Origin: Salmonella bongori NCTC 12419
GTDB lineage: Bacteria > Pseudomonadota > Gammaproteobacteria > Enterobacterales > Enterobacteriaceae
Direction of reading: 5' to 3'
DNA length: 64,000 bases
NCBI RefSeq assembly: GCF_000252995.1
Contig: NC_015761.1
Span: 4,396,106-4,460,105 of the forward strand
This document shows positions 1 through 9,320 of the stretch, in pieces (positions within the stretch are counted from its first letter, which is position 1; each line of letters opens with the position of its first letter). The notes under the pieces were generated by a model. The model saw only the letters and a list, made by a program, of their open reading frames with translations. It did not search any database and had not been told where the DNA came from. The position numbers and the translations under genes are program-made.

Positions 1-467
1 TCTTCTTTGATCATCTCACCGAGAGACGCGCCGTTACGGCGAGATGAGATAAACAGTACCATGAAGTCCTGCACCGCGCCGGCCAGCACCACGCCCGCCA
101 GCAGCCACAGGGTACCCGGCAGGTAACCCATTTGCGCAGCCAGAACCGGCCCTACCAGCGGGCCTGCGCCAGCAATCGCCGCGAAGTGGTGACCAAACAG
201 CACGTAGCGGTTGGTCGGCACATAGTTCAGGCCGTCGTTATTAATGACCGCCGGCGTGGCGCGCGTCGGGTCGAGTTTCATGACCTTTTGCGCGATATAC
301 AGACTGTAGTAGCGGTAAGCCACCAGATACACCGACACGGAAGCGACCACGATCCACAGGGCGCTGACGTGCTCACCCCGACGTAGGGCGACGACCGAGA
401 GGCAGAATGCCCCGATGATTCCAAGAATCACCCAGGGTATGTGCTTGAATATCTTTTTCGTATCCAT
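1..467 (-). CDS. btsT: BtsT (YjiY) pyruvate/proton symporter, N-terminal part only
   Basis: The coding region runs off the left edge; the first 155 codons are visible, starting MDTKKIFKHIPW. Hydrophobic helices near residues 10-28 and 32-55 are followed by the conserved segment PTNRYVLFGHHFAAIAGAGP (about 82-101), typical of the CstA peptide/pyruvate transporter family. In E. coli this inner-membrane protein imports pyruvate with protons and is induced by the BtsS/BtsR two-component system; that is family knowledge, not seen here. The ATG is at the edge of a well conserved N terminus. It is transcribed divergently from tsr across a 366-bp gap that contains a CRP-like site. The rest of the protein lies outside the window. 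Confidence 0.93.
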   Translation of the reverse strand, partial: MDTKKIFKHIPWVILGIIGAFCLSVVALRRGEHVSALWIVVASVSVYLVAYRYYSLYIAQKVMKLDPTRATPAVINNDGLNYVPTNRYVLFGHHFAAIAGAGPLVGPVLAAQMGYLPGTLWLLAGVVLAGAVQDFMVLFISSRRNGASLGEMIKE

Positions 468-776
468 AGTAAAACCTGGTTGTAAGTTTAATTATCAGCC
501 GAAGCTGGGTGGACATTGAGTTCGTGTTTGAGGAGGTGGATTGACTACTATGCTGGAGGGATCTTGCCAGATCGTCGCGCGCGTAAAGTTCGGTAAATCA
601 GTGAGTGGTTGTATGGCGGTTTAAGCGGTCAGCAGCCCCGGTAAGCGGTTTCGCGGCTCGCGGCGTGGGTGATTTTATGTGATTGAGATCACGATATAAA
701 ATGAGAGATTCCTCTTGGCGCGGCACGCAATCATCATGCAGCTGAGCTAATAGTGATATTAATGCTGCAAATCCCA
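468..776. other. btsT-tsr divergent intergenic region
   Basis: No open reading frame of note. It holds the btsT 5' leader and promoter, the CRP-like site at 678-693, and ends at the tsr sigma-28 promoter. No repeat or RNA gene was recognised. Confidence 0.6.
678..693. promoter_or_regulatory. CRP-like site in the btsT-tsr intergenic region
   Basis: TGTGATTGAGATCACG is a strong match to the TGTGA-N6-TCACA consensus with one mismatch at the last base. It lies about 210 bp upstream of btsT and 155 bp upstream of tsr. Catabolite control of btsT has been reported in E. coli, so btsT is the likelier target. This is inferred from position. Confidence 0.6.
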
Positions 777-803
777 TAAAGTTTTCCTTTTCCGGGCCGA
801 AAA
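777..803 (+). promoter_or_regulatory. sigma-28 (FliA) promoter of tsr
   Basis: TAAA, then exactly 15 bases, then GCCGAAAA: the class 3 flagellar promoter pattern TAAA-N15-GCCGATAA with one mismatch. It ends 30 bp before the tsr start codon, which fits FliA control of chemoreceptor genes. Confidence 0.88.
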
Positions 804-833
804 TTCTGTATCTGTCTAGCGGAAAGAGAAAAC

Positions 834-2495
834 ATGTTAAAGCGAATTAAAATTGTCACCAGCTTACTGCTGGTATTGGCGTTATTTGGCCTTTTACAAC
901 TGACATCAGGCGGGTTGTTCTTCAACTCGCTGAAAAACGACAAAGAAAACTTCACTGTACTGCAAACCATTCGCCAGCAGCAGTCTGCCCTGAATGCAAC
1001 CTGGGTGGAGCTATTGCAAACGCGTAATACCCTGAACCGCGCGGGCATTCGCTGGATGATGGATCAGAGCAATATTGGCAGCGGCGCAACGGTCGCTGAA
1101 CTGATGCAGGGGGCAAAAAATGCTCTGAAGCTGACGGAAAAAAACTGGGCGCAGTATGAGGCGTTACCGCGCGATCCACGTCAGAGTGAAGCGGCTTTCC
1201 TTGAGATCAAACGAACCTATGATATCTATCACGGCGCGTTAGCGGAGCTGATTCAACTGCTGGGTGCGGGTAAGATCAATGAGTTCTTCGATCAGCCAAC
1301 CCAAAGCTATCAGGACGCTTTTGAGAAACAGTACATGGCTTATATGCAGCAAAACGATCGTCTGTACGATATTGCTGTTGAGGACAATAACAGTTCTTAC
1401 AACCAGGCCATGTGGGTACTGGTCAGTGTGCTGATAGCGGTTCTGGTCGTTATTGTCGCCGTCTGGTTCGGCATCAAACTGTCGCTTATCGCGCCGATGA
1501 ATCGTCTGATCGAAAGCATTCGCCATATTGCCAGCGGCGATCTGGTGAAACGCATTGATGTGGAAGGCTCTAACGAAATGGGGCAACTGGCGGACAATCT
1601 GCGTCATATGCAGAGCGAACTGGTGCGTACCGTGGGCGATGTGCGCAATGGCGCGAACGCAATTTACAGCGGTGCCAGCGAGATTGCGATGGGCAACAAC
1701 GATCTCTCTTCCCGTACTGAACAGCAGGCCGCGTCTCTGGAAGAGACCGCCGCCAGCATGGAGCAACTGACCGCGACCGTGAAGCAGAACGCCGAAAACG
1801 CGCGTCAGGCCAGTCATCTGGCGTTGAGTGCGTCAGAAACCGCGCAGAAAGGTGGTAAAGTAGTGGATAACGTGGTGCAGACCATGCGTGACATCGCCTC
1901 CAGTTCTCAGAAAATCGCGGATATTATCAGTGTTATTGACGGTATTGCTTTCCAGACTAATATCCTGGCGCTCAATGCGGCGGTAGAAGCGGCGCGTGCG
2001 GGCGAGCAGGGGCGCGGATTTGCGGTAGTCGCGGGGGAAGTCCGTAACCTGGCCCAACGTAGCGCCCAGGCGGCGCGTGAGATTAAGAGCCTGATCGAAG
2101 ACTCCGTGAGCCGCGTTGATGTGGGTTCCACGCTGGTCGAAAGCGCCGGTGAAACCATGGATGAAATCGTTAACGCCGTCACCCGCGTGACCGATATCAT
2201 GGGTGAGATTGCGTCGGCGTCTGACGAGCAGAGCCGTGGTATCGACCAGGTGGGCCTGGCGGTAGCGGAGATGGATCGCGTAACACAGCAGAACGCCTCG
2301 CTGGTGGAAGAGTCCGCCGCTGCGGCGGCGGCGCTGGAAGAACAGGCCAGCCGTTTGACCCAGGCCGTCGCGGTGTTCCGTATTCAACAGGAGCAGCAGC
2401 GCGCACGTGAGGTTGCCGCGATAAAAACTACGGCAGCCGTACAGCCGCGCAAAGCCGCCGTGGCCGACGGCAGCGATAATTGGGAAACGTTTTAA
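834..2495 (+). CDS. tsr: Tsr, serine chemoreceptor
   Basis: Methyl-accepting chemotaxis protein of 553 residues that senses serine and signals through CheW/CheA at the cell pole. TM1 is at about 7-30. The periplasmic four-helix domain carries the ligand-binding stretch with R and N residues around 62-73 (TRNTLNRAGIRW). TM2 is at about 190-212, followed by HAMP (about 215-265). The kinase-control hairpin tip has the invariant run IAFQTNILALNAAVEAARAG. The C terminus ends in NWETF, the CheR/CheB docking pentapeptide of high-abundance receptors. The length is close to E. coli Tsr (551). It is monocistronic, with a sigma-28 promoter directly upstream. Nothing appears broken. Confidence 0.97.
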   Translation: MLKRIKIVTSLLLVLALFGLLQLTSGGLFFNSLKNDKENFTVLQTIRQQQSALNATWVELLQTRNTLNRAGIRWMMDQSNIGSGATVAELMQGAKNALKLTEKNWAQYEALPRDPRQSEAAFLEIKRTYDIYHGALAELIQLLGAGKINEFFDQPTQSYQDAFEKQYMAYMQQNDRLYDIAVEDNNSSYNQAMWVLVSVLIAVLVVIVAVWFGIKLSLIAPMNRLIESIRHIASGDLVKRIDVEGSNEMGQLADNLRHMQSELVRTVGDVRNGANAIYSGASEIAMGNNDLSSRTEQQAASLEETAASMEQLTATVKQNAENARQASHLALSASETAQKGGKVVDNVVQTMRDIASSSQKIADIISVIDGIAFQTNILALNAAVEAARAGEQGRGFAVVAGEVRNLAQRSAQAAREIKSLIEDSVSRVDVGSTLVESAGETMDEIVNAVTRVTDIMGEIASASDEQSRGIDQVGLAVAEMDRVTQQNASLVEESAAAAAALEEQASRLTQAVAVFRIQQEQQRAREVAAIKTTAAVQPRKAAVADGSDNWETF

Positions 2496-2510
2496 CAGCG
2501 TATTGACGAA

Positions 2511-2606
2511 TACCGGCCTACAGGCGATCGTAGGTCGGATAAAACGTTCATGCCGTCATCCGGTGTTGTTTGGCCTGGTGGCGCAGCGCTTATCAGGCCC
2601 GGCAGT
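2511..2606. repeat. REP/BIME repeat downstream of tsr
   Basis: Inverted REP-like units (GGCCTAC, GGTCGGATAA, CATCCGG, CTTATCAGGCCCGGC) arranged head to tail within about 95 bp. They occupy the space after the tsr stop. Confidence 0.75.
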
Positions 2607-2832
2607 CCGCGCATGCCGATTTTAAACCAGCGTCAGGCGCATGGCGCAGCGTGATTCATACGCCAGGCCGTGCGTCACTTCTTCCTCTCTTTTCTGATAT
2701 CGCGCGCTAATCCAACGTTGAGTGAAGGTGTGCGGTGATCCACAAAAAACGAATAAAGCGAGAGATTGCACGACAGGAGAGTCTTGTTTCGCGGCATCAT
2801 AATTGCTGATGTGATAATCGTGAGAGGATACG
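2607..2832 (+). other. gfrR upstream region
   Basis: About 225 bp between the tsr BIME and gfrR. No ORF or hairpin stands out. It should hold the gfrR promoter. GAGGA at 2823-2827 is the ribosome binding site that decides the ATG at 2833. Confidence 0.5.
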
Positions 2833-5598
2833 ATGCGCAAAGAGGCCCTGCTTGCTTTCCTGATGAATCAAACGGATTTTTTTGATCCGGAAAATATCAG
2901 CGAGGTGTTTACCGCGCGCTATCTGGCGCAGCGTTTTCATATGCAGCGCAACACCGCCAGCCACTACCTGAACCAATTGGTGGCGCAGGGTGTACTTTGC
3001 AAAATCAACACGCGTCCCGTCTATTTCCTGCATAAGCAGGCATTTAGCCAACAGTTTTTTACCCTTTCGCGTAATGAATACGCCAGCGTCGCGGAGTTGT
3101 TAGCGCACGGGGAACAGGAGGGCGTGGCGGACGATCACTTTTCTCTGCTGATTGGCCATAACGAAAGCCTGAAACGCCCGATTGAGCAACTGAAAACCGC
3201 GTTGTTTTATCCCGATGGCGGGCTGCCTTTGCTAATAACCGGGGAAAGCGGCACCGGGAAAAGTTATCTGGCGCAACTCATGCATGAATATGCCATTACC
3301 CAGGCGCTCTTGCCGCCGGATGCGCCGTTTGTCAGTTTTAACTGCGCCCAGTATGCGAGCAACCCTGAACTGCTGGCGGCGAATCTTTTTGGTTATGTGA
3401 AGGGCGCGTTTACCGGTGCACAAAGTGACCGGCCGGGCGCGTTCGAGTCGGCTCACGGCGGTATGTTATTTCTGGATGAAGTCCACCGGCTGAGCGCTGA
3501 AGGGCAGGAGAAGCTCTTTACCTGGCTCGATCGCGGTGAAATTTATCGCGTGGGCGATACCGCGCAGGGACATCCGGTTTCTGTCCGTCTGGTCTTTGCG
3601 ACGACCGAAGAGATACACAGTACCTTTTTAACGACCTTTTTGCGGCGCATCCCGATTCAGGTCAACCTGCCGGATCTCCAGCATCGCAGCCGTCAGGAAA
3701 AAGAGGCGCTGATCTTATTGTTTTTCTGGACGGAGGCGAAAAAACTCTCGGCCACGCTTAACCTCAGGCCGCGTTTGTTGCAGATCCTCAATCAGTATGT
3801 TTATCGCGGCAACATCGGCGAACTGAAAAATGTGGTGAAGTATGCGGTGGCGACGGCCTGGGCGAAAAAGCCTGGGCAGGAGACCGTTATCGTGTCTCTG
3901 CACGATCTGCCGGATACCATGCTGTCAGCATTACCGTCGCTGAATGAACCACTGGCGGATGAGGCGCCGGTGAGCATTACACCCGATACGAACCTCACCT
4001 GGCTATTACACACCCGCGACGAGATGCAGGGCATGATCCATGATACACAGTGTCATGTGCTGGCGCTGTACGAGTTGGTGCGTAGCGGAAAGGAGGAGTG
4101 GGAGACAGTACAAAAAAGAATGGGCGATGATATCGAAACCCTCTTCGATCGCCTGATTTTCACCGGCGACGATAATGTGCATTCACAGCGCTTGCTGCTG
4201 ATTACAAGTCAGGTGCGTGAAGAATTTTACCGCCTGGAGAAGCGCTTTAATATGCAGCTTAACGGCAATTGCATTTACGCGCTTAGCCATTATTTAATCC
4301 ATCGCACCGTACAGGCACCTTCTCGTCTCAATAGCGAGCAGATCCGTCAACTGGATGCCTTTCTCGCTCAACAATATCCGTTACTGTACAGTTTTTGTTT
4401 ACAGATCCTTGAGACGCTGAGCCAGAAGCTGGATCTGGAGCCGAAACGAATCGATATTCTGCTGCTGGTGCTATGGCTGCATAAACAGGGCATTAAAAGC
4501 CAAAAACAGGTGACGCATGCGGTGATTCTGGCGCATGGCTATGCCACCGCCAGCAGTATCGCCAACGTCGCGAACCGGTTACTGAAAAATACGATTTTTG
4601 AATCGTTCGATATGCCGCTGGACGTCACGCCGGAGGCAATAGCGCAACAGGTGATGCGCTATCTGGAAGGGCATCCACTCGCCTCCGGCCTGATGATTCT
4701 GGTGGATATGGGATCGCTCAAGGCCATTCATCAGCATTTTGACCGTGTGCTTTCCACGCCGGTGACGATTATTAACAACGTCTCGACCAGCATGGCGCTG
4801 TATGTGGGCGAGCGCATTTTACAGGGGCATTTTATTGAAGAGATTGCCCGCGACATCGCCCGTGACGTGCCGGTTGAGTACCAGCTTTATTGGCCGAAAA
4901 GCAACAAACCGCGCGCGATCCTGACCACCTGCGCGACCGGGATCGGCGTGGCGACCAACCTTTGTTCATTGCTGAGCGCCAGTATTCCGCAGGCGCTGGA
5001 GATTGACGTTGTCGCTTGTGATTATGCGATGCTGGCGAGCAATAAAATTCAGGAGCCGGTTTTTATTCGCTATGACGTACTGGCGATTGTCGGTACGCTG
5101 GACCCGCACATCGCCAGTGTGCCGTGGATTTCGCTCGACTCGCTGATTTCCGGCGAGGGGAACCAGTACCTGATGCGGCTGTTTGGTTCGCTGACTACGC
5201 CGGAACAGGTAGCGGAAATCAATAATCTGCTATTAAAAAACTTCTCGTTGCGACGGGTGATCGAATCCGTCACCATCCTCGATACCAACAAAGTTATCAA
5301 CCACGTTGAGCAATTTCTGTTGTATTACGAACATCTGGCGGGCGTTACTGTCTCGAATGAAAGAAAGGTGGCGCTCTATGTGCATATTAGTTGCCTGATT
5401 GAGCGTCTGATCCGTCATGCGTGCATTACGACTTATAGTGGGCAACAGTGTCCGGAACAGGAACTGAATCGGCTACGGCAGGCGTTTAGTGTCATTGAGA
5501 GTAACTACAGTGTCAAAATCCCCACAGCCGAGCTCGGCTATATCCATAATATCCTGACCTTCGAAACAGAATTTATCGAACAAGATCAACAGTTTTAG
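2833..5598 (+). CDS. gfrR: GfrR, LevR/DgaR-type sigma-54 dependent PTS-regulated activator
   Basis: A 921-residue multidomain activator. It has an N-terminal winged-helix region (about 1-70) and an AAA+ sigma-54 interaction domain with Walker A GESGTGKS (137-144), GAFTGA loop (191-196) and Walker B LFLDE (212-216). PTS regulatory domains follow: PRD1 around 470-560 (H in LSHYLIHRTV), an EIIA-Man-like part with VDMGSL, an EIIB-like part with TTCATGIG, and PRD2 at the C terminus (LYVHISCLIERLIRH). This is the LevR/ManR architecture. It precedes a sigma-54 promoter and the PTS/deglycase operon that I match, from recall of published Salmonella work, to gfrABCDEF. It could be confused with the paralogous DgaR, but the two SIS genes downstream favour gfr. 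Confidence 0.88.
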   Translation: MRKEALLAFLMNQTDFFDPENISEVFTARYLAQRFHMQRNTASHYLNQLVAQGVLCKINTRPVYFLHKQAFSQQFFTLSRNEYASVAELLAHGEQEGVADDHFSLLIGHNESLKRPIEQLKTALFYPDGGLPLLITGESGTGKSYLAQLMHEYAITQALLPPDAPFVSFNCAQYASNPELLAANLFGYVKGAFTGAQSDRPGAFESAHGGMLFLDEVHRLSAEGQEKLFTWLDRGEIYRVGDTAQGHPVSVRLVFATTEEIHSTFLTTFLRRIPIQVNLPDLQHRSRQEKEALILLFFWTEAKKLSATLNLRPRLLQILNQYVYRGNIGELKNVVKYAVATAWAKKPGQETVIVSLHDLPDTMLSALPSLNEPLADEAPVSITPDTNLTWLLHTRDEMQGMIHDTQCHVLALYELVRSGKEEWETVQKRMGDDIETLFDRLIFTGDDNVHSQRLLLITSQVREEFYRLEKRFNMQLNGNCIYALSHYLIHRTVQAPSRLNSEQIRQLDAFLAQQYPLLYSFCLQILETLSQKLDLEPKRIDILLLVLWLHKQGIKSQKQVTHAVILAHGYATASSIANVANRLLKNTIFESFDMPLDVTPEAIAQQVMRYLEGHPLASGLMILVDMGSLKAIHQHFDRVLSTPVTIINNVSTSMALYVGERILQGHFIEEIARDIARDVPVEYQLYWPKSNKPRAILTTCATGIGVATNLCSLLSASIPQALEIDVVACDYAMLASNKIQEPVFIRYDVLAIVGTLDPHIASVPWISLDSLISGEGNQYLMRLFGSLTTPEQVAEINNLLLKNFSLRRVIESVTILDTNKVINHVEQFLLYYEHLAGVTVSNERKVALYVHISCLIERLIRHACITTYSGQQCPEQELNRLRQAFSVIESNYSVKIPTAELGYIHNILTFETEFIEQDQQF

Positions 5599-5646
5599 CC
5601 GCTTCCCCCTGGTAATCCCTTTCATTTTTCGGCGCGCCACTTTTTC

Positions 5647-5662
5647 TGGCACGCCGCTTGCT
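5647..5662 (+). promoter_or_regulatory. sigma-54 (-24/-12) promoter of the gfr operon
   Basis: TGGCACGCCGCTTGCT matches TGGCACG-N4-TTGCW completely. It lies 38 bp before the gfrA start and directly after gfrR, whose AAA+ domain carries the GAFTGA motif for RpoN contact. The upstream activator sites must lie in or near the 3' end of gfrR, because only 48 bp separate the gfrR stop from this promoter. Confidence 0.93.
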
Positions 5663-5699
5663 TTCTTTTATCACAGTGGAATGTGGTTTAGAGGTCAGG

Positions 5700-6122
5700 A
5701 TGAAGAGACATTATATATTTGCCAGCCACGGCACGCTGGCCAGCGGGATTTTAAACTCTGTGGAACTGATTTTAGGCAAACGGCCACATGTATGGACGCT
5801 GTGCGCTTATGTTGAAGAGGGCGTGGATTTAAGCCAGCAGGTGGATACGTTACTCGCGCAGATCCCGCCGGAAGATGAAATTATTGCGCTGACCGATATC
5901 TTTGCCGGCAGTGTAAATAATGAATTCATCCGTTATTTATCCCGCGCCAATTTTCATCTGTTGGCGGGTATTAACCTGCCGCTAATTATCGAACTCTTTA
6001 TGGCGGAAAATGATGGCGCTACAACGCATACCATTATTACGGCGCTGGAGGATTCAAAAGAAAATATTCAGTACTGCAATCGAACTATCACCAGCGCTAT
6101 GCACAGCGATAAAGATTTTTAA
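5700..6122 (+). CDS. gfrA: GfrA, mannose-family PTS EIIA
   Basis: A 140-residue cytoplasmic PTS EIIA component. The start at 5700 is chosen because MKRHYIFASHGTLASG is the normal EIIA-Man N terminus, and GAGGT lies just upstream. H10 in ASHGTLA is the phosphorylated histidine that accepts phosphate from HPr. It is the first gene of the sigma-54 operon and is followed after 14 bp by gfrB. EIIA and EIIB are separate proteins here, unlike the ManX fusion. Confidence 0.92.
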   Translation: MKRHYIFASHGTLASGILNSVELILGKRPHVWTLCAYVEEGVDLSQQVDTLLAQIPPEDEIIALTDIFAGSVNNEFIRYLSRANFHLLAGINLPLIIELFMAENDGATTHTIITALEDSKENIQYCNRTITSAMHSDKDF

Positions 6123-6136
6123 GGGGAGGGAGCGTT

Positions 6137-6598
6137 ATGATTGTTTTTTTACGGGTGGATCACCGTTTATTACATGGCCAGGTCGCCTTTTCCTGGACGC
6201 AGTACGTTGGCGCAGACTGTATTTTAATTGCCAACGACAGCGTACCTAATGATGACCTGCGTAAAACCACCATTAAAATGGCGAAGCCGCCCGCGGTAAA
6301 GCTGGTTATTAAAAATATTGACGACTCGATTGAAGCAATAAAAAGCGGTGTGACCGATAAGTACAAGCTTTTTATTGTCGTTGAATCCGTGGCGGATGCG
6401 TATCGCCTGGCGCGCGAATTACCCGAGATTAAAAGTATTAATTTAGGCGGTACAAAGGTTCGGGAAGGTAGCCAGAATATCGCTAAAGCCATCAATCTGT
6501 TAGCAGATGAAATGACTCAACTTCGGGAGCTGGCGGCTGGCGGAGTAGAGATAGAAATTCGGCTGGTGCCTAACGATCGTAAACAACTTTTTGCCTGA
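6137..6598 (+). CDS. gfrB: GfrB, mannose-family PTS EIIB
   Basis: A 153-residue EIIB of the mannose/sorbose family. The N terminus IVFLRVDHRLLHGQV contains the signature LxHGQV, whose H13 is the expected phosphohistidine. It passes phosphate from GfrA to the amine-sugar conjugate entering through GfrCD. A strong ribosome site, GGAGGGAG, precedes the ATG. Length and motif order are normal. Confidence 0.93.
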   Translation: MIVFLRVDHRLLHGQVAFSWTQYVGADCILIANDSVPNDDLRKTTIKMAKPPAVKLVIKNIDDSIEAIKSGVTDKYKLFIVVESVADAYRLARELPEIKSINLGGTKVREGSQNIAKAINLLADEMTQLRELAAGGVEIEIRLVPNDRKQLFA

Positions 6599-6623
6599 GC
6601 GGATACCCTCCTGAGGACATATT

Positions 6624-7403
6624 ATGGTAGAGGCGCTTTTACTTGGACTGGTGGCGTTTATCGCCCAGTCTGAATATGCATTAGGGACGTCGCTGATTTC
6701 CAGACCTATCGTGACCGGACTCTTAACCGGGTTGGTGTTGGGTGACATGGAAACGGGAATTGTGATGGGCGCGACGCTGGAGCTGGCGTTTATTGGTTCC
6801 TTTTCGGTGGGGGCATCACTGCCGCCGGATGTGGTTACCGGCGGTATTTTAGGCGTGGCGTTTGCGATTAATTCCGGTGCCGGGACAGAAACGGCGCTGT
6901 TATTAGGTTTGCCTATCGCGACACTGGCGTTAATTGTGAAAAATATCTATAACGGAATGTTTATTCCGTTGCTCTGTCATAAAGCCGATGCTTACGCTGA
7001 GGTGGGGGATACCCGGGGCATTGAGCGTATGCATTTAATCTCCGGCATTGGGCTGTCGCTGACGCTGGGGATTATCGTCACGGTCTCTTATTTAGCGGGC
7101 GTGAATATGGTTAAAGGTTTTCTGGATGCCATTCCGGAATTTATTAAACATGGATTAAGCGTTGCCACCGGTATTATTCCCGCGCTGGGTTTTGCCATGC
7201 TGGCACGCTTATTAATTAATAAAAAGGTCGCCCCCTATTTTTTCCTCGGCTTTGTGTTAATGGCGTATTTAAAAATTCCGGTGACGGGTATTGCGATTCT
7301 CGGTGCGATCGTCGCCGTCGTGATGGTCAATATGCCGAAATTTGCGGCTTCGCAACCGGCACCCGCACAAGGAGCGTCTCATGACGATGAAGATGATTTC
7401 TGA
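6624..7403 (+). CDS. gfrC: GfrC, mannose-family PTS EIIC membrane subunit
   Basis: A 259-residue integral membrane protein with many hydrophobic segments. It has the family hallmark region SEYALGTSLISRPIVTGLLT near the N terminus and the GATLELAFIGSFSVGASLPP block (about 51-70). With GfrD it forms the transport channel. Its 3' end overlaps gfrD by 23 bp, implying translational coupling. The family normally transports hexoses or amino-sugar derivatives. The substrate assignment (fructoselysine, glucoselysine) comes from the associated deglycases. Confidence 0.92.
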   Translation: MVEALLLGLVAFIAQSEYALGTSLISRPIVTGLLTGLVLGDMETGIVMGATLELAFIGSFSVGASLPPDVVTGGILGVAFAINSGAGTETALLLGLPIATLALIVKNIYNGMFIPLLCHKADAYAEVGDTRGIERMHLISGIGLSLTLGIIVTVSYLAGVNMVKGFLDAIPEFIKHGLSVATGIIPALGFAMLARLLINKKVAPYFFLGFVLMAYLKIPVTGIAILGAIVAVVMVNMPKFAASQPAPAQGASHDDEDDF

Positions 7404-8229
7404 TAAAGACCGCCAGCAGGCGGAAACCACAGGCCAGGTTACGGCGCGTGATTTACGGCGTGTCTTCTGGCGGTCATTTCAGATGGAGTTTTCCTGGAAC
7501 TATGAGCGGCAAATGAATCTGGCATTCGTCTATACGCTTATCCCGGTACTAAAGAAACTGTATAGCCGAAAAGAAGATCTTGCCGAAGCGTTAAAACGCC
7601 ATCTGGCTTTCTTTAATACCACGCCGCACATTGTGACGTTGATCCTCGGTATTACCGTGGCGATGGAGGAAAAAAACAGCCAGCAGAAAGAGATGGACGC
7701 CAGTTCTATCGATAACGTCAAAGCGTCGTTAATGGGGCCGCTGGCGGGTATTGGCGACTCTTTTTTCTGGGGGACGTTGCGTCTGATCGCCACCGGCATC
7801 GGTACCAGCCTGGCGCTGAAAGGCAATATCCTGGGGCCGATTTTATTTCTGCTGGTGTTTAACGTTCCGCATATTCTGGCCCGCTGGTTCTTTACTCGCT
7901 GGGGCTATGTGCTGGGAACCGGCGTGCTACAACGCATTCAACAGAGTGGAATGATGGAGAGCTTGACCTATGGCGCATCGATTATCGGTCTGATGGTGGT
8001 TGGTGCGATGACTGCCTCGATGATTGATATCACCATTCCCATTACGTTTGGTACGGGAGAGGCGAAAACGCACGTTCAGGACATTATTAACGACATCATG
8101 CCTTGTCTGCTGCCGTTAATGAGTTTCGCCATTGTGTACTGGCTGTTAGGGAAAAAAGTGAAACCGTTAACCATTATTGGCGGTATTGCGCTGGTGGGTA
8201 TTTTCGGCTCCTGGGTAGGGTTATTTTAA
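7381..8229 (+). CDS. gfrD: GfrD, mannose-family PTS EIID membrane subunit
   Basis: A 282-residue EIID protein. The ATG at 7381 is preferred over an upstream in-frame codon because AAGGAG sits 7 bases before it and the preceding residues do not resemble EIID. Conserved blocks include RSFQMEFSWNYERQMNLAF, HLAFFNTTPH and MGPLAGIGDSFFWGTLR, followed by C-terminal membrane helices ending LVGIFGSWVGLF. It works with GfrC to translocate the substrate. Confidence 0.92.
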   Translation: MTMKMISDKDRQQAETTGQVTARDLRRVFWRSFQMEFSWNYERQMNLAFVYTLIPVLKKLYSRKEDLAEALKRHLAFFNTTPHIVTLILGITVAMEEKNSQQKEMDASSIDNVKASLMGPLAGIGDSFFWGTLRLIATGIGTSLALKGNILGPILFLLVFNVPHILARWFFTRWGYVLGTGVLQRIQQSGMMESLTYGASIIGLMVVGAMTASMIDITIPITFGTGEAKTHVQDIINDIMPCLLPLMSFAIVYWLLGKKVKPLTIIGGIALVGIFGSWVGLF

Positions 8230-8241
8230 GAGGGATAAAGA

Positions 8242-9303
8242 ATGTCACCAACCATGCTGACTTATATCAACGAAGAGTCTGACGTCCTGGCGACGATTAT
8301 TCGCCGCCATCACCAGTCACTGGAAGCGGTATCCCGATTCGCCAGTCAAAAACCGTTGCGGCGAATCCTGATATTAGCCACCGGCTCGTCGTTAAATGCC
8401 GCCTTTTGCGCGCGCTATTTTTTTGAACACTGCGGCATCATTATCAATATTAAAGAGCCATACACTTTTAGCCAGTATGAAAATATCGACCCGCAAGCCG
8501 ATATGGTGATCGCTATTTCCCAGAGCGGGAAAAGTGCTTCCACCCTGGAGGCGATGCGTAAAGTTCAGGCGCAGGGACGTCCGGTATTTGCTCTGACGTC
8601 CGATCCGCAGAGCCCGCTTGGCAAGGCCAGCGATTATCCGCTGGATATCCTGACCGGGATTGAGTCCGTCGGGTTTGTTACCCGTGGATTTAGTGCGACA
8701 GTACTCAATCTGTTGCTTATCGCGTTGCTCATTGCCCGCCCGCAGCAGCGACTGACGGAATCGCAGGCCGGGGCGTATTTGACGCAGCTTCAGCGCATTG
8801 CGGCGGCACTCCCGCAGGTTATCGAGCGTACGGAAGCGTTTATTCGCCAGCACCAGTCCGTTTTACAAAACGGGACGCGTTTTGTGGCGACAGGCTACGG
8901 CGCGCTGGTCGGCGTGGCAAAAGAGTTTGAAACCAAATTTACCGAGACGGTACGCGTTCCCTCAAGCGGATTTGAGCTGGAAGCCTATATGCACGGCCCG
9001 TATCTGGAGGCCAGTGCAGAACATGTGATGTTCTTCTTCGAGGACCAGCCCGATGCGCGTTCCAGGGCGCTTCGGGAGTACATGACGCCAGCGGTCGCCA
9101 GAACCTTTACCCTCACGCTGGCGAAGGCGGCGCAGGATGACCAGACGCTCGCGCTGGACGTGGCAGTTGATCACCATTTGTCGCCATTGCTGTTGATTGT
9201 GCCGGTACAGCTTATGGCGTTTCGCATCGCCTCACTGAAAGGTATCGATCTTTCCGTGCGTATTTTTGACGATTTCGATCGCGTTTTAAAAAGTAAAATC
9301 TGA
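8242..9303 (+). CDS. gfrE: GfrE, SIS-domain sugar-amine-6-phosphate deglycase (glucoselysine type)
   Basis: A 353-residue cytoplasmic protein with two SIS domains. The first carries ILATGSSLNAAFCARYF (about 46-62) and ISQSGKSASTLEA (about 92-104); the second carries RFVATGYGALVGVAKEFETK and SGFELEAYMHGP. This is the GlmS-isomerase/deglycase fold. Recalled literature on the Salmonella gfr operon assigns the first SIS protein to glucoselysine-6-phosphate cleavage into lysine and a sugar phosphate. From sequence alone I can only say deglycase or isomerase. It starts 12 bp after gfrD. Confidence 0.82.
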   Translation: MSPTMLTYINEESDVLATIIRRHHQSLEAVSRFASQKPLRRILILATGSSLNAAFCARYFFEHCGIIINIKEPYTFSQYENIDPQADMVIAISQSGKSASTLEAMRKVQAQGRPVFALTSDPQSPLGKASDYPLDILTGIESVGFVTRGFSATVLNLLLIALLIARPQQRLTESQAGAYLTQLQRIAAALPQVIERTEAFIRQHQSVLQNGTRFVATGYGALVGVAKEFETKFTETVRVPSSGFELEAYMHGPYLEASAEHVMFFFEDQPDARSRALREYMTPAVARTFTLTLAKAAQDDQTLALDVAVDHHLSPLLLIVPVQLMAFRIASLKGIDLSVRIFDDFDRVLKSKI

Positions 9304-9320
9304 ACAATCAGGAGAAAAAT

